DNA of 36,479 nucleotides. Origin: Methylacidiphilum sp. Yel (lineage in GTDB: Bacteria; Verrucomicrobiota; Verrucomicrobiia; Methylacidiphilales; Methylacidiphilaceae). The stretch is taken from positions 1 through 36,479 of the forward strand of contig NZ_LXQB01000017.1 in the NCBI RefSeq assembly GCF_004421185.1, given 5' to 3'. Position numbers and translations under genes: made by a program. The notes under the pieces are model-generated. The model had not been told where the DNA came from and made no database searches. It saw nothing but the letters and a program-made list of their open reading frames with translations. Positions 9,401-17,122 of the stretch are shown piece by piece. The stretch's first letter is position 1, and each line of letters starts with the position of its first letter.

Positions 9401-9655
9401 TTCATTCGGCTAAGGCCAATTCTTATGACTTCGCTAGCAACAATTTCTTCAGCGATTCCTGCCGCTCTTGGACTTGGCCCTGGAGCTGAAGTCAGGGTGC
9501 CTCTTGTTATTGTAGTTATTGGAGGCATCGTTGTTTCTACTTCTTTTTCCCTGTTTGTGGTTCCTTGTATTTATAGTCTTGCAGCAAAGATTGGTGGAAA
9601 ACCACCAGTGGATTTAGAAGAATGGCCCGAAGCCCCAAAAGTAGCTTCCTTATGA
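6401..9655 (+). CDS. RND efflux permease, HAE1 type (second of tandem pair)
   Basis: The 1084-residue protein has the same architecture as its upstream neighbour. The proton-relay Asp pair is D447/D448 (IVVDDSIMVLE) and the TM10 Lys is K972 (GLAMKNSILLVEF). It differs from the first pump by an extra stretch at about residues 243-296, inside the porter domain, that is rich in Gly, Ser, Ala and Asn (for example GGSQGGGMGVTGAG). This insertion explains why the Asp pair lies about 30 positions later than in the neighbour. The two pumps are diverged paralogues and probably work together or on related substrates, most likely drugs, solvents or metals of unknown identity. A clear terminator is not visible after the gene. 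Confidence 0.93.
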   Translation: MSFPEFAIRRPVAAWMLMAALVFFGLLSLFSLGISRFPDVTYPVITVVTQWPGAAPEVMESEIVDPLENVLVSVQGIKDIESTMLPGIANIKLEFYIDKNIDAALQEVNAKVRSVRLPTDVNPPQIFKINQDDSPILWLAVTWDRPLKDLVRYVDKYIRDRFMLVHGIGDIQLGGWADRNLRIWLDRKKLNQLQLSPTDIRDMLQAENIELGAGYLESKTNEINVRIMGEARSEYEMQSLALNHRAAGASGIPITGIGGSQGGGMGVTGAGSNQFLTNPAMTSAASNLLSNTRGASSVYIPLSTVASVEDGIMDLTRLSRSDGQPAIGLGIQKLRGFNEIAVAKEVKELVKELKKDLPAGMAIGPRFDSSVYTQEAVHETEFTLLLTIFFTASVCLLFLGSFRTTLNVLFSIPISILGSFIFFKFLGYTLNFFTLLALSLAVGIVVDDSIMVLENITRHKNLGKDPQTAALDGANEVSFAALAATLSIVAVFCPILFVGGVVGKFLSQFGVALSVAVLISLLEALTLAPMRVAEFLNVGKEEKKNYFEVWLDKVFWKFARIYRNLLKLALQKRWVVVSVSFLIFFFSLRLFPALHKELSPSEDMGIALIRIETPVGSSLEHTGERVRFLEEYLKKQPYVAHVFSSIGGYSGGQVNFGALFITLTPRKERKLRLQEILKIWRKEFKKAAYQDLHIKIIDISQSAFSSKRGTNIELSLLGSEYSVLKEVSQKILNELEKSGMYTDLDTDYREGMPEVQIIPDRDKCALANISMQQLVDSVRYSIGGARQGMYTNEEDIRRYDIRIRFIPEQWREPKDIEAIPLWTNYGGEPIHLKDVASLRVVPKLMNMTRENRRRVITLFANVKPEYSQAKALDYAMEICRKFLPPTYSVQPAGASQTAKETFKAFPYALGFGLILAYMVLGIQFNSFLFPLIILCAIPFSITGAIFSLYISKLSLNLYSGIGLILLMGLAMKNSILLVEFINKKRFEDGFETSAAILEAAFIRLRPILMTSLATISSAIPAALGLGPGAEVRVPLVIVVIGGIVVSTSFSLFVVPCIYSLAAKIGGKPPVDLEEWPEAPKVASL

Positions 9656-10396
9656 GCTTCTTTTTTCTCTGCTTATCTATTCTTAACAATAGATGTCAAA
9701 AGGCAAATGGAAGATTAGAAAAATGTATTTTTGGCTGGTAAAAAAAGGAATAGAAGCTTGACAAGAGCCAACAGGCGAATCGCCATTGCGGTTTGTTTGC
9801 TTTGTCTACAGCAAGACCTGTTTTTCTCTTCTGTAATCGAAAGCTCAGGCATCTGCCGCTTGTCCAGTCCGCTGGTAGCCTTGACTGGCTTGTAGAATGT
9901 AAGGCTTGCGTTAGTAGTCTAAGTGCAGCACCCTTGTGGCCAACAAAGTCAGTTGGTTGGTTGTGTGGCTGCTAGTTTAAGGAAAATGTCTGCAGGAAAA
10001 TTCCTATGAAGGATAAAATACTGAACCTAAAATGCTTCTACTTGAAGCTTCCCGTGTGGACACCTTTCTATTTTTAGACTTTAAAACCGACGCCTCTTCA
10101 CATTTGCTTTTAAAAAAAGCATTTTTCTTTCCTCTGTTATCCAAGAATCCTTTTTTCTTAACTAAAGGTATTCAAATTTATCAATATTTAGAAAATAAAA
10201 CCCATATATAATTACTTATCTATATGAATATCAAAGAGATGATAAAAATAAAAATGTCATAAAAAAGTCATAAAGTTGCCATAAATAATTTACATAACTG
10301 TCACTATCTTTTGTCTTTTTTTTTAGGGTAAATAAGAGGTCGTGTTCTAACAGATTTCGTTTCGTTATAATGTCTAGGAGGAATCTAGGAGGAAAA
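9656..10396. other. Gene-free stretch with possible structured RNA
   Basis: No convincing protein gene is seen over 740 bases. The part at about 9770-9975 is richer in G and C than its flanks and can fold: CCAGTC (about 9866) pairs with GACTGG (about 9885), and nearer the end GCAGC with CCAAC pair with GTTGG and GGCTGC (about 9925-9972). A TTGACA box lies at 9758-9763 but lacks a good -10 partner. The second half (10080-10370) is AT-rich and probably holds the promoter of the downstream receptor gene. It does not match a riboswitch I can recognise. Confidence 0.3.
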
Positions 10397-13090
10397 ATGA
10401 TAAAAAAGAGGAAAAAAATTTGGATAATACTTTTCTTGTTGGCCTTTACTAATCTCAATCTTTTTGCTCTTGATGATGAGGATTTTACTACTAATAATCC
10501 ATCATCTAATCCCCAATATAACGGAGAAAATCAATCTGGGCAGCAAAAATCCAAACAAAATTACATTCCAGTTTATAATCAAAGGGAATCGGCTAGCGGC
10601 AGGATAACAATGCCAGAGGTGACTGTACAAACCGAAGCTCCTCCAAGCGCAATTGAAACCTTTGGTGCTCCGAATGCAGCGGTTCTTCCAACTGAACAAG
10701 GTCCTGTATCTTCTACTTATGGGATACCCATGAGCGTAATGGAGACACCCCGGCAAGTGACTCCTGTTAATCCTACCCTGCTAAAAGCTGCAGGAACGGT
10801 TTACCAGGGCTATCTTGATCCCCTGAGCGTTTCTCAGATTCTTCCGACCGCTTATACACAAATCAACTGGGGGATGGGAAATGCGATCACTATTCGCGGA
10901 AGACAAGCGATTCCATATATAAACGGAATTGAAATGACTCTTCAAAACGATGCAGTGGCTGGAGTTCCTTTTAGCTGGAATATGGTTGAATCAATGGACA
11001 TTACCGAAGGACCTGCCAATGCGGTTTTTGGCGCAACAGAGCCTACTCCTGGTAGTGTGAACTATATAACCAAACAGCCCTATTTTGACAAGTTTAGAGG
11101 ATATATATGGGATACCACAGGCATGTATAGCCAATATCTTTGGGGGGCTGATGTGGGAGGCCCAGTCAATGATAAAGTGGCCTGGCGTTTTAGCTATATG
11201 GGGCAGGAACAGGGGAGTTATTATAATAACATTTACAACAATCAGCAGAATTTCTATGCAGCAATTGGAGCCAAACCTTACAAAAATTATACAGTCGATT
11301 TTTATGCTGATTTTGGAACCTATTCCTTTATGCCTCAGTTAGCTGATCAAATCAACAGACCAACGAATGCACTCATCGATAACGGACTATATACAGCTGG
11401 AATGCTTCCTCCTGGAGCACTGGCTGGAACTTTAATAAGTCCTTTTTTTGTTCCTGTTAATCGGAGGGCGGATATTGTAAACCCTGCAGGTGGGGGCAAT
11501 GGGATGACTGGCATGCTTCAGCTTATCCAACGGATAAAGGTTTCAGATAATATTGAGATTGTGAACAATACCTTTGCATGGTATACGCGTAGCTCCTGGA
11601 TCGAACCTTCGTTGTATATAGCTGCTTATCTATCAGGGGACTATGAAGTGGATAACAGAACAGAAATAAGAGTTAATTTTGAAACTCCCTTAGAAGCTGC
11701 TGCTCCGGAGAAGGGAGCAAAAGAAATGAAAGAGTATAAAGAAACCTCCAAAAGCGAAGGAGATGAAGAGGTTAAAAAATCCTTTTGGGAGGGAGCTATC
11801 GGCGAAATGTTAATGCGCCATAACATTGATGCAGGCATTGAATGGCATTATCAAAGAAACCTTGACTATGTTGGAGATGCTTTTTGGAATGCAGGAAATG
11901 TCTGGAGCATGATGACAACCAATCCCTATAGTTGGAACGCAGTCTTTTTGGCACCTTTTGCAAAAGCTGTTAATAATCCGAAAGGACCTGCGGGTGGGGA
12001 ATGGCAGATTCCTGGAGCTCCTCCTGGATGGTTTTATGAACCTTTAAATGGCGCTGCTGGAAGTACGGATTGTAACTATTGGACGGTCAATCCCTTTTAT
12101 CAGCATAACATTGACTGGACAAGCAAGTTTAGCCTGCTATTTGGAGCGAGAGCAAATTTTTACTTTGTCGATGCTTCCACGCCTCCTGGACCAGTTGGAG
12201 CTCCGTTTGCACACTTTAGCACAGCGGCTTTTGCTCCTCTTGTAAACATAAGCCCGGTCTATAAACCCTTTCCATGGATGACCGCCTATTTTGATTTTAA
12301 CTGGCTTCAGACCACCAATGCTGCGGTCATTGGAGGATATGCTCCAACGTTTGCCCCAAATTCTTTTAGCGAGGTAAACCAGCTGATAGAAGGAGGACTG
12401 AAGTTTAACATTCTTAAAGACAAGATGTATATCACCACTGCTGCTTTTACTCAAAATCAGATCCTCAATAATTTCGGGTTTTTGCCAAATGGGGCTCCTT
12501 TGCCTGCTACCCCTACGAATGTAGAAGGTTTTGAGATAAATGCTTCTTATCAGCCTGATCGTCATTTTTGGGCAAGGTTGGGTTACATTTACATGAGAGC
12601 GGTTGAGGAGTGGTCGAGTTTTCCTCCTGGACTCCATGGGCCTGTATTGAGGCAGTTGACACCCATATTGCCTTATTATACTGGAGTGCCCATAGCTGGA
12701 GGACCATTCATCAATGGACCCTTTCCTATCTCTGGTACGATGCCTTCCTCCAATTATCCTTTTATTGGATTTCCTGATCAGTATTTTAGCGGTACAGTAA
12801 CTTATACCTCTGACGTTGGCCTTGGAGTAACTCTTGGAGCCATAGTAATGAGTGATCAATACCTCAATTACTTCTATAATACAAAAATTCCAACGCAGTT
12901 TATATTAAATGCTCAGATCTTTTATACTCAGCCTAAGTGGGAAGCAAGGCTTTATTTGTATAACTTTACAGATGAAAAGTACTGGTTGCCTTACGGTCTT
13001 GGATCGGCAGGTTCGCGTGCTTTCAATATGAGCAGCATTATTGCTGGTTGGCCATTCTGGATTGAAGGAACGGTGGCCTATAAATTCTAA
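10397..13090 (+). CDS. TonB-dependent outer-membrane receptor
   Basis: I place the start at the ATG at 10397 because it has a strong site (TAGGAGG) and opens a good signal peptide (MIKKRKKIWIILFLLAFTN); an in-frame ATG at 10370 overlaps an earlier GGAGG and is less likely. The mature protein of about 870 residues has a possible TonB box (PEVTVQTEA, about 76-84) and a plug domain (about 100-230, with ITIRGRQ, YINGIEM and GPANAVFGATEPTPGSVNYI). A 22-strand type barrel follows, ending in Phe (EGTVAYKF). Such receptors import siderophores, cobalamin, metals or other scarce ligands using TonB energy. The ligand is not evident; there is no neighbouring transporter. A Lys/Glu-rich stretch at about 435-465 interrupts the barrel. 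Confidence 0.88.
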   Translation: MIKKRKKIWIILFLLAFTNLNLFALDDEDFTTNNPSSNPQYNGENQSGQQKSKQNYIPVYNQRESASGRITMPEVTVQTEAPPSAIETFGAPNAAVLPTEQGPVSSTYGIPMSVMETPRQVTPVNPTLLKAAGTVYQGYLDPLSVSQILPTAYTQINWGMGNAITIRGRQAIPYINGIEMTLQNDAVAGVPFSWNMVESMDITEGPANAVFGATEPTPGSVNYITKQPYFDKFRGYIWDTTGMYSQYLWGADVGGPVNDKVAWRFSYMGQEQGSYYNNIYNNQQNFYAAIGAKPYKNYTVDFYADFGTYSFMPQLADQINRPTNALIDNGLYTAGMLPPGALAGTLISPFFVPVNRRADIVNPAGGGNGMTGMLQLIQRIKVSDNIEIVNNTFAWYTRSSWIEPSLYIAAYLSGDYEVDNRTEIRVNFETPLEAAAPEKGAKEMKEYKETSKSEGDEEVKKSFWEGAIGEMLMRHNIDAGIEWHYQRNLDYVGDAFWNAGNVWSMMTTNPYSWNAVFLAPFAKAVNNPKGPAGGEWQIPGAPPGWFYEPLNGAAGSTDCNYWTVNPFYQHNIDWTSKFSLLFGARANFYFVDASTPPGPVGAPFAHFSTAAFAPLVNISPVYKPFPWMTAYFDFNWLQTTNAAVIGGYAPTFAPNSFSEVNQLIEGGLKFNILKDKMYITTAAFTQNQILNNFGFLPNGAPLPATPTNVEGFEINASYQPDRHFWARLGYIYMRAVEEWSSFPPGLHGPVLRQLTPILPYYTGVPIAGGPFINGPFPISGTMPSSNYPFIGFPDQYFSGTVTYTSDVGLGVTLGAIVMSDQYLNYFYNTKIPTQFILNAQIFYTQPKWEARLYLYNFTDEKYWLPYGLGSAGSRAFNMSSIIAGWPFWIEGTVAYKF

Positions 13091-13122
13091 AAACAGGATA
13101 AAAAGAATTAAGAACAAATTTC

Positions 13123-13204
13123 CCCTGGCGATTATTATATAAAAAATCCTCCTTCTTCATCTTCCTCAATTGGGTTTTAGAAAAATCGCCAGGGATTTTT
13201 TTTA
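13123..13204 (+). terminator. Long-looped intrinsic terminator
   Basis: CCCTGGCGATT (13123-13133) and AATCGCCAGGG (13184-13194) form a perfect 11-bp stem followed by ATTTTTTTTT. The loop is 50 bases, longer than usual. It lies 33 bases after the receptor stop codon and should end that transcript. Confidence 0.75.
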
Positions 13205-13294
13205 TTGTTAGAGAATCTTAAAAGTATTCAGTAGAATTTCTTTGTTGTAGGAAGAATAAGAGGTTGATAATCTGTTGCTTAGTGATTGTGTGAT

Positions 13295-14059
13295 ATGATA
13301 GGATGCTTGGCTTTTATACTTGGCTTTTTTCTTGCGGCGCTTCCGACTGGATTACAAGAATTTCAAGCTGGCCTCAATGCGCAATATCATAAATCTTATG
13401 AAGAAGCAATAGTGCATTATACGCAGGCAATCGATTCGGGGGAGCTTTCTAGGGAGACTTTAGCCATAGCTTATAATAATAGGGCCGATGTCTGGTTTGC
13501 TCTAGGGCATTATTATAGGGCTATTTCTGATTATAATAGGGCTATAGAACTCCATCCTCAGCCAGACTATTTCAATCGACGAGGTATCGTAGAAGCCAAA
13601 TTGGGGCAATATGAAAAGGCTATCAAGGATTACTCTCAATCCATAAAAAGAAATAGATCCAATGCCTATGTCTATAATAACAGGGGCTGGGCTTTTTATA
13701 AAAAAGGAAATTATCTTTCCGCAATCAAGGATTTCAATGAAGCGCTTCGACTGAAATCCGATTATGCCTTGGCTTTCGACAACCGAGGTTGGGTCCATTT
13801 TAGAAAAGGAGAAAGAGAGGAAGCTCTCGCTGATTTGAGTCGTGCTATTCAGTTGGAACCGAACAATCCAGAATTTTATAATGACCGGGGAATTGTTTTG
13901 ACCGATTTGGGAAGATTTGATGAGGCTATAAATGATTTTAATAGGGCACTTAACCTAAAACCTCATTTTACAGAAGCCATAAAAAACAAGGAAATAGCCT
14001 TAAAAGGGAAAAAAGGGATAAAGCTAGAAGCCCTTCATTCTCTAATTTATTGGAAATAA
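13295..14059 (+). CDS. Tetratricopeptide-repeat protein, exported or membrane-anchored
   Basis: About 254 residues from the ATG at 13295; a TTG nine bases earlier is an alternative. A hydrophobic N-terminus (MIGCLAFILGFFLAALPTG) looks like a signal peptide or anchor. It is followed by six or so tandem 34-residue TPR units with the usual spacing, such as YNNRGWAFYKKGNYLSAIKD and FDNRGWVHFRKGEREEALAD. The NRG/NDRG motif recurs in each. TPR arrays bind partner proteins and give no reaction by themselves. It sits alone, after the receptor terminator and before a DHOD-like gene. Confidence 0.8.
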   Translation: MIGCLAFILGFFLAALPTGLQEFQAGLNAQYHKSYEEAIVHYTQAIDSGELSRETLAIAYNNRADVWFALGHYYRAISDYNRAIELHPQPDYFNRRGIVEAKLGQYEKAIKDYSQSIKRNRSNAYVYNNRGWAFYKKGNYLSAIKDFNEALRLKSDYALAFDNRGWVHFRKGEREEALADLSRAIQLEPNNPEFYNDRGIVLTDLGRFDEAINDFNRALNLKPHFTEAIKNKEIALKGKKGIKLEALHSLIYWK

Positions 14060-14084
14060 AGCAGCAGGGATTTTCCCTTTTGTG

Positions 14085-14098
14085 GCGTCAGCTGACGC
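14085..14098. promoter_or_regulatory. Perfect 14-bp palindrome GCGTCAGCTGACGC
   Basis: This GC-rich perfect palindrome lies 26 bases after the TPR stop codon and 150 bases before the DHOD-like start. It could be a protein-binding operator for the downstream gene. It has no loop and no T-run, so it is unlikely to be a terminator. Confidence 0.3.
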
Positions 14099-14248
14099 AG
14101 CAAGGCCATGCTTTGCATCAGAATTTGGAAGGTTTTAAGGGATGGTTCACTGTTCTGTATATTCATCGAACGGCTAGTAACTGTCCGAACCGAAATAGAC
14201 AAAATCTAGAGTTGCTAAACCCAAAAGAAACACTTAGGTTAAGGAAAG

Positions 14249-15244
14249 ATGACTCTGCAGGTACAGTATCTAGGGTTTACTTTGCGGTCTCCCTTAGTGG
14301 CCGGGGCTTCTCCTCTTTCCTCTTCTCTTTCAGGAATTCAGCAGTTAGAACAAGCTGGAGCTGCAGCCATTGTTTTGCCCTCCTTGTTCGAAGAGCAGAT
14401 TGTTAAGGAAGCAATTGCTGAAAAACAATATACAGATTTGAGTGGTAAGTATGCAAAGTTTTCTACACTTGAAGATTATTATTTTAGCCCAGAATCTTAT
14501 CTCCATTTGATAAGAGAAGCAAAAAACAAAGTACAGATTCCAATTATTGCAAGCCTCAATGGAAAATCTCCAGGATGGTGGTGCCGATTCGCCAAAAAAA
14601 TAGAAGAGGTAGGGGCAGATGCCTTAGAGCTCAATATTTTCTGGATGCCTACAGATATGGATCAATCGGCTGATTCCATCGAGATGTTTACACTAGATAT
14701 CGTGCGTCTTGTTAGACAAGAGATACAGATCCCTCTAGCGGTAAAAATTAGCCCCTTTTATACAAATGTGGGCAATATGGCAAAGAGGTTCCAGGCTGCA
14801 GGGGTTAACGGACTTGTTTTATTTAATCGATTTATGCAACCTGGAATAAATACAGAAAAGATAGAAGTTAAAAGCCAAATGCTGCTAGGCACAAGCCGGG
14901 ATACTTTTCTTTCTTTAAGATGGATTGGAATCTTATTCGATCGCTTAAAAGTGGATCTAGCAGCCACAGGGGGTGTTATTGAACCAAACGATGCTATCCA
15001 GTTGATTTTAGTGGGTGCGACCGTGGTCATGCTTTGTTCTGCTCTTTTAAAAAATGGGCCTGAACATCTAAACATCATGGAAAAAGGGCTAGTTAATTGG
15101 ATGGATAAGCATGGCTATTCTTCCTTAGAAGAATGGAGAGGTTTATTGAGCCAGAAGAGATGTCCAGATCCTGAGACCTTTGAACGGGCCCAATATATCA
15201 ACTCTCTTATTTTGGATAGGGAAAAAGGAAATGAATATTGGTAG
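14249..15244 (+). CDS. Dihydroorotate dehydrogenase-like FMN protein
   Basis: The 331-residue protein is a single TIM barrel of the DHOD/PreA flavoprotein superfamily. Recognisable elements are the N-terminal LRSPLVAGASPLS, the beta-strand ALELNIFWMPTD, AVKISPFY with the FMN-phosphate-side Lys, LFNRFMQPGI, and the phosphate-binding ATGGV near residue 247. In this subgroup the class 1 DHOD active site is not fully conserved, so true pyrimidine synthesis is doubtful. Relatives often sit beside pyruvate:ferredoxin oxidoreductase, and a redox role is possible. Here it has no pyrimidine neighbours. A good ribosome site (TTAAGGAAAG) precedes the ATG. A short A/G-rich and T/C-rich near-inverted repeat follows the stop (about 15258-15300). 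Confidence 0.8.
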   Translation: MTLQVQYLGFTLRSPLVAGASPLSSSLSGIQQLEQAGAAAIVLPSLFEEQIVKEAIAEKQYTDLSGKYAKFSTLEDYYFSPESYLHLIREAKNKVQIPIIASLNGKSPGWWCRFAKKIEEVGADALELNIFWMPTDMDQSADSIEMFTLDIVRLVRQEIQIPLAVKISPFYTNVGNMAKRFQAAGVNGLVLFNRFMQPGINTEKIEVKSQMLLGTSRDTFLSLRWIGILFDRLKVDLAATGGVIEPNDAIQLILVGATVVMLCSALLKNGPEHLNIMEKGLVNWMDKHGYSSLEEWRGLLSQKRCPDPETFERAQYINSLILDREKGNEYW

Positions 15245-15588
15245 TTAAAGAAGAAGGAAAAGAGAGAGAAAGGTGTAAAACTGTCCTTTTTCCCTCTCCT
15301 CTATTGAATAAAAGAGAGCCTGCCTCGAATTTCAGTTATCTTCCTAAAGGCTATCAAGCTTCAAAGAGAGAAAACCTATAAGTGGTTCATGGTCCAATCT
15401 TTAAGTAGTTTTCCATTGATCTTTGCCAAGGCTCTTATGGGGTATAGTTTTGTTTTTCTTGTGTTGCTTTTCTTTATGCGGTTTTTTTAATTACGCATTT
15501 ACATCCCCAAATGCATTTGTTCACCCTTCCAAGGGTTTTCATAAGGTAGGGAAAGGGAAGTCAGAAGAAAAAATCTTTTTGATTTTTG

Positions 15589-15671
15589 TGCCGGTGGAGG
15601 GAGTCGAACCCACACCCGGTTGCCCGGACCAGATTTTGAGTCTGGCGCGTCTGCCATTCCGCCACACCGGC
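15589..15671 (-). tRNA. tRNA-Leu (anticodon CAA)
   Basis: The minus strand folds into a class II tRNA. The 7-bp acceptor stem GCCGGTG/CACCGGC is perfect, the anticodon stem CCAGA/TCTGG encloses the loop CTCAAAA (anticodon CAA, reading UUG), and there is a long variable arm CCGG-GCAA-CCGG. The T arm contains GTTCGACT. The discriminator base is A, and CCA is not encoded. Confidence 0.93.
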
Positions 15672-15744
15672 AAAGCTTCTAGCCAGAGAAAATTACATTA
15701 TATATCTTTTTAAATCTTGTCGAAAAAAAAACAATGCAGTTGCT

Positions 15745-16902
15745 TTAAGTTCTTTTTTTCTCAAGATGATGCCAGGGAATGAAGAACCGATTCGCGACCA
15801 GCGTCGGGATAATAGCTGTGGAAATAATTACTGGAATTAAAATCGAATACTGTCTTGGAGAAATAATCTCATGAGAAAGCCCATAGAGACAGCAAATTAC
15901 ATTAAAGGTTAAACCAGTCGACATAAGCAAGGTAGTATAGGCTGCTTCTTGCACTTTCTTTCTTTTTACTAAAAAAGGGAAAATGCTAATAAATTTTGAA
16001 AGCTGTTGCAGAATGAAAAAAAGGAAAACAGGCAAAAAGCTTTTTGTTAATTCAGTTAAATCGACAAATGATCCCGCTCTAATAAAATAAAAGGGAGTCA
16101 GCAAGCCTAGCGTTACGGTACGAAGGCGTTTAATAAAATCATGGTATTGTTCAATCGATCCTGCTAATGTCATCCCTATGATATAGGCTGGTAAGACAGC
16201 TTCTGAACCTGCCCATACGGCAACACCTCCAAGGGCAAAAAGGAAAAATAGGAGGTATTTTATTTCTAACTCTGAGGGCTTGTTTGCGTAGTATTTTAGA
16301 AAAACAGGGGTGATTTTGGGTAAAATGAGGGCACAAATGAGGACTATCCCTGTTAATACCCCCGTTTTCCAACCGAAGGGAGCAAAAAGGAATCCCAGTA
16401 GAAGCACGGAGCTAAGATCATTGATAAAGCAGGCTACTAGGAGTCCCTTTCCATAGATTGTCTTGTTCAGTCCCAGTTCCAGAAGAACCGTATACATAAC
16501 GGCAACTGAAGTAGCAGAGAGAGCAATTCCAGCAAGAAAAGCGGCTCTCCAGTTCCACTGAAAGATGGCGTGGGCAAAAAATGAACAACTGAAAAAGGGG
16601 ACAAAAATAGTCAGTAAGCCAATAAATGTAGCTTCCTTCCATTGTTTTCGAAAAGAAGTTGGATCGAGCTCAGAACCAGCCATAAAGGTGAGCATAATGG
16701 CTCCTAATCCAGCAAGAAAAGTAATCCAGCCTTCTTTAGGATTTAGTCCTGTTTTGCCGAAGAGAAAAGTAGCTAAATATTGGCCGAAGATGCCAATTAT
16801 TATTTCAATGAGTGCTGCAGAGACCCTAAATTGAAGAGCTAGTAATGCAGAGAAAATTGCTAAAGCGATCCAAAAAGAAGCTAAGAACCAAGTATGCTCC
16901 AT
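15745..16902 (-). CDS. Cation:proton antiporter, CPA2/KefB-like
   Basis: From the internal Met at 16902 the protein is 385 residues and begins MEHTWFLASFWIALAIFSAL. I prefer it because AAAGGG precedes it and the first transmembrane helix starts there; the frame can extend 29 polar residues upstream to 16989. About twelve hydrophobic helices follow the Na+/H+ exchanger fold. The discontinuous helix includes SATSVAVMYTVLLELGL and the ion-site Asp is in CFINDLSSVLLL (the usual motif of CPA antiporters). No regulatory RCK/TrkA domain is attached, so it is a membrane domain only. It probably exchanges Na+ or K+ for protons at the inner membrane, which would suit an organism managing a pH gradient. 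It is alone on its strand. Confidence 0.85.
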   Translation of the reverse strand: MEHTWFLASFWIALAIFSALLALQFRVSAALIEIIIGIFGQYLATFLFGKTGLNPKEGWITFLAGLGAIMLTFMAGSELDPTSFRKQWKEATFIGLLTIFVPFFSCSFFAHAIFQWNWRAAFLAGIALSATSVAVMYTVLLELGLNKTIYGKGLLVACFINDLSSVLLLGFLFAPFGWKTGVLTGIVLICALILPKITPVFLKYYANKPSELEIKYLLFFLFALGGVAVWAGSEAVLPAYIIGMTLAGSIEQYHDFIKRLRTVTLGLLTPFYFIRAGSFVDLTELTKSFLPVFLFFILQQLSKFISIFPFLVKRKKVQEAAYTTLLMSTGLTFNVICCLYGLSHEIISPRQYSILIPVIISTAIIPTLVANRFFIPWHHLEKKRT

Positions 16903-17122
16903 TGGAAAACCCTTTATGTGTTGAATCTTTTTCTTTATCAAATTGTTCTCGTAGGAGTTATCACTTCTTAAAGAAGAAGGGTTTTCCAAAAGATTGGATG
17001 GTAAACTCCATTACCAACTGTTTTTTTTTAATAACCAAAGGGAGGCATGTCAAGACTTGGAAGATCAATTTTTTTAGCTTTCATTTTTTAATAACTACAG
17101 AAGAGCGTATTGCATTTGTAGA

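Noticed and set aside
9793..9975. 60-codon Cys-containing frame in the gene-free stretch
   Set aside because: TTG start, no ribosome site, lies inside the base-paired block; more likely RNA or non-coding.
12137..12859. 240-codon minus-strand frame inside the TonB receptor
   Set aside because: Antisense shadow of a clear receptor gene; no start signal and biased composition.
15423..15713. 96-codon TTG-started frame with hydrophobic start
   Set aside because: It runs antisense through the whole tRNA-Leu gene and has no ribosome site; codons after residue 50 are tRNA complement.
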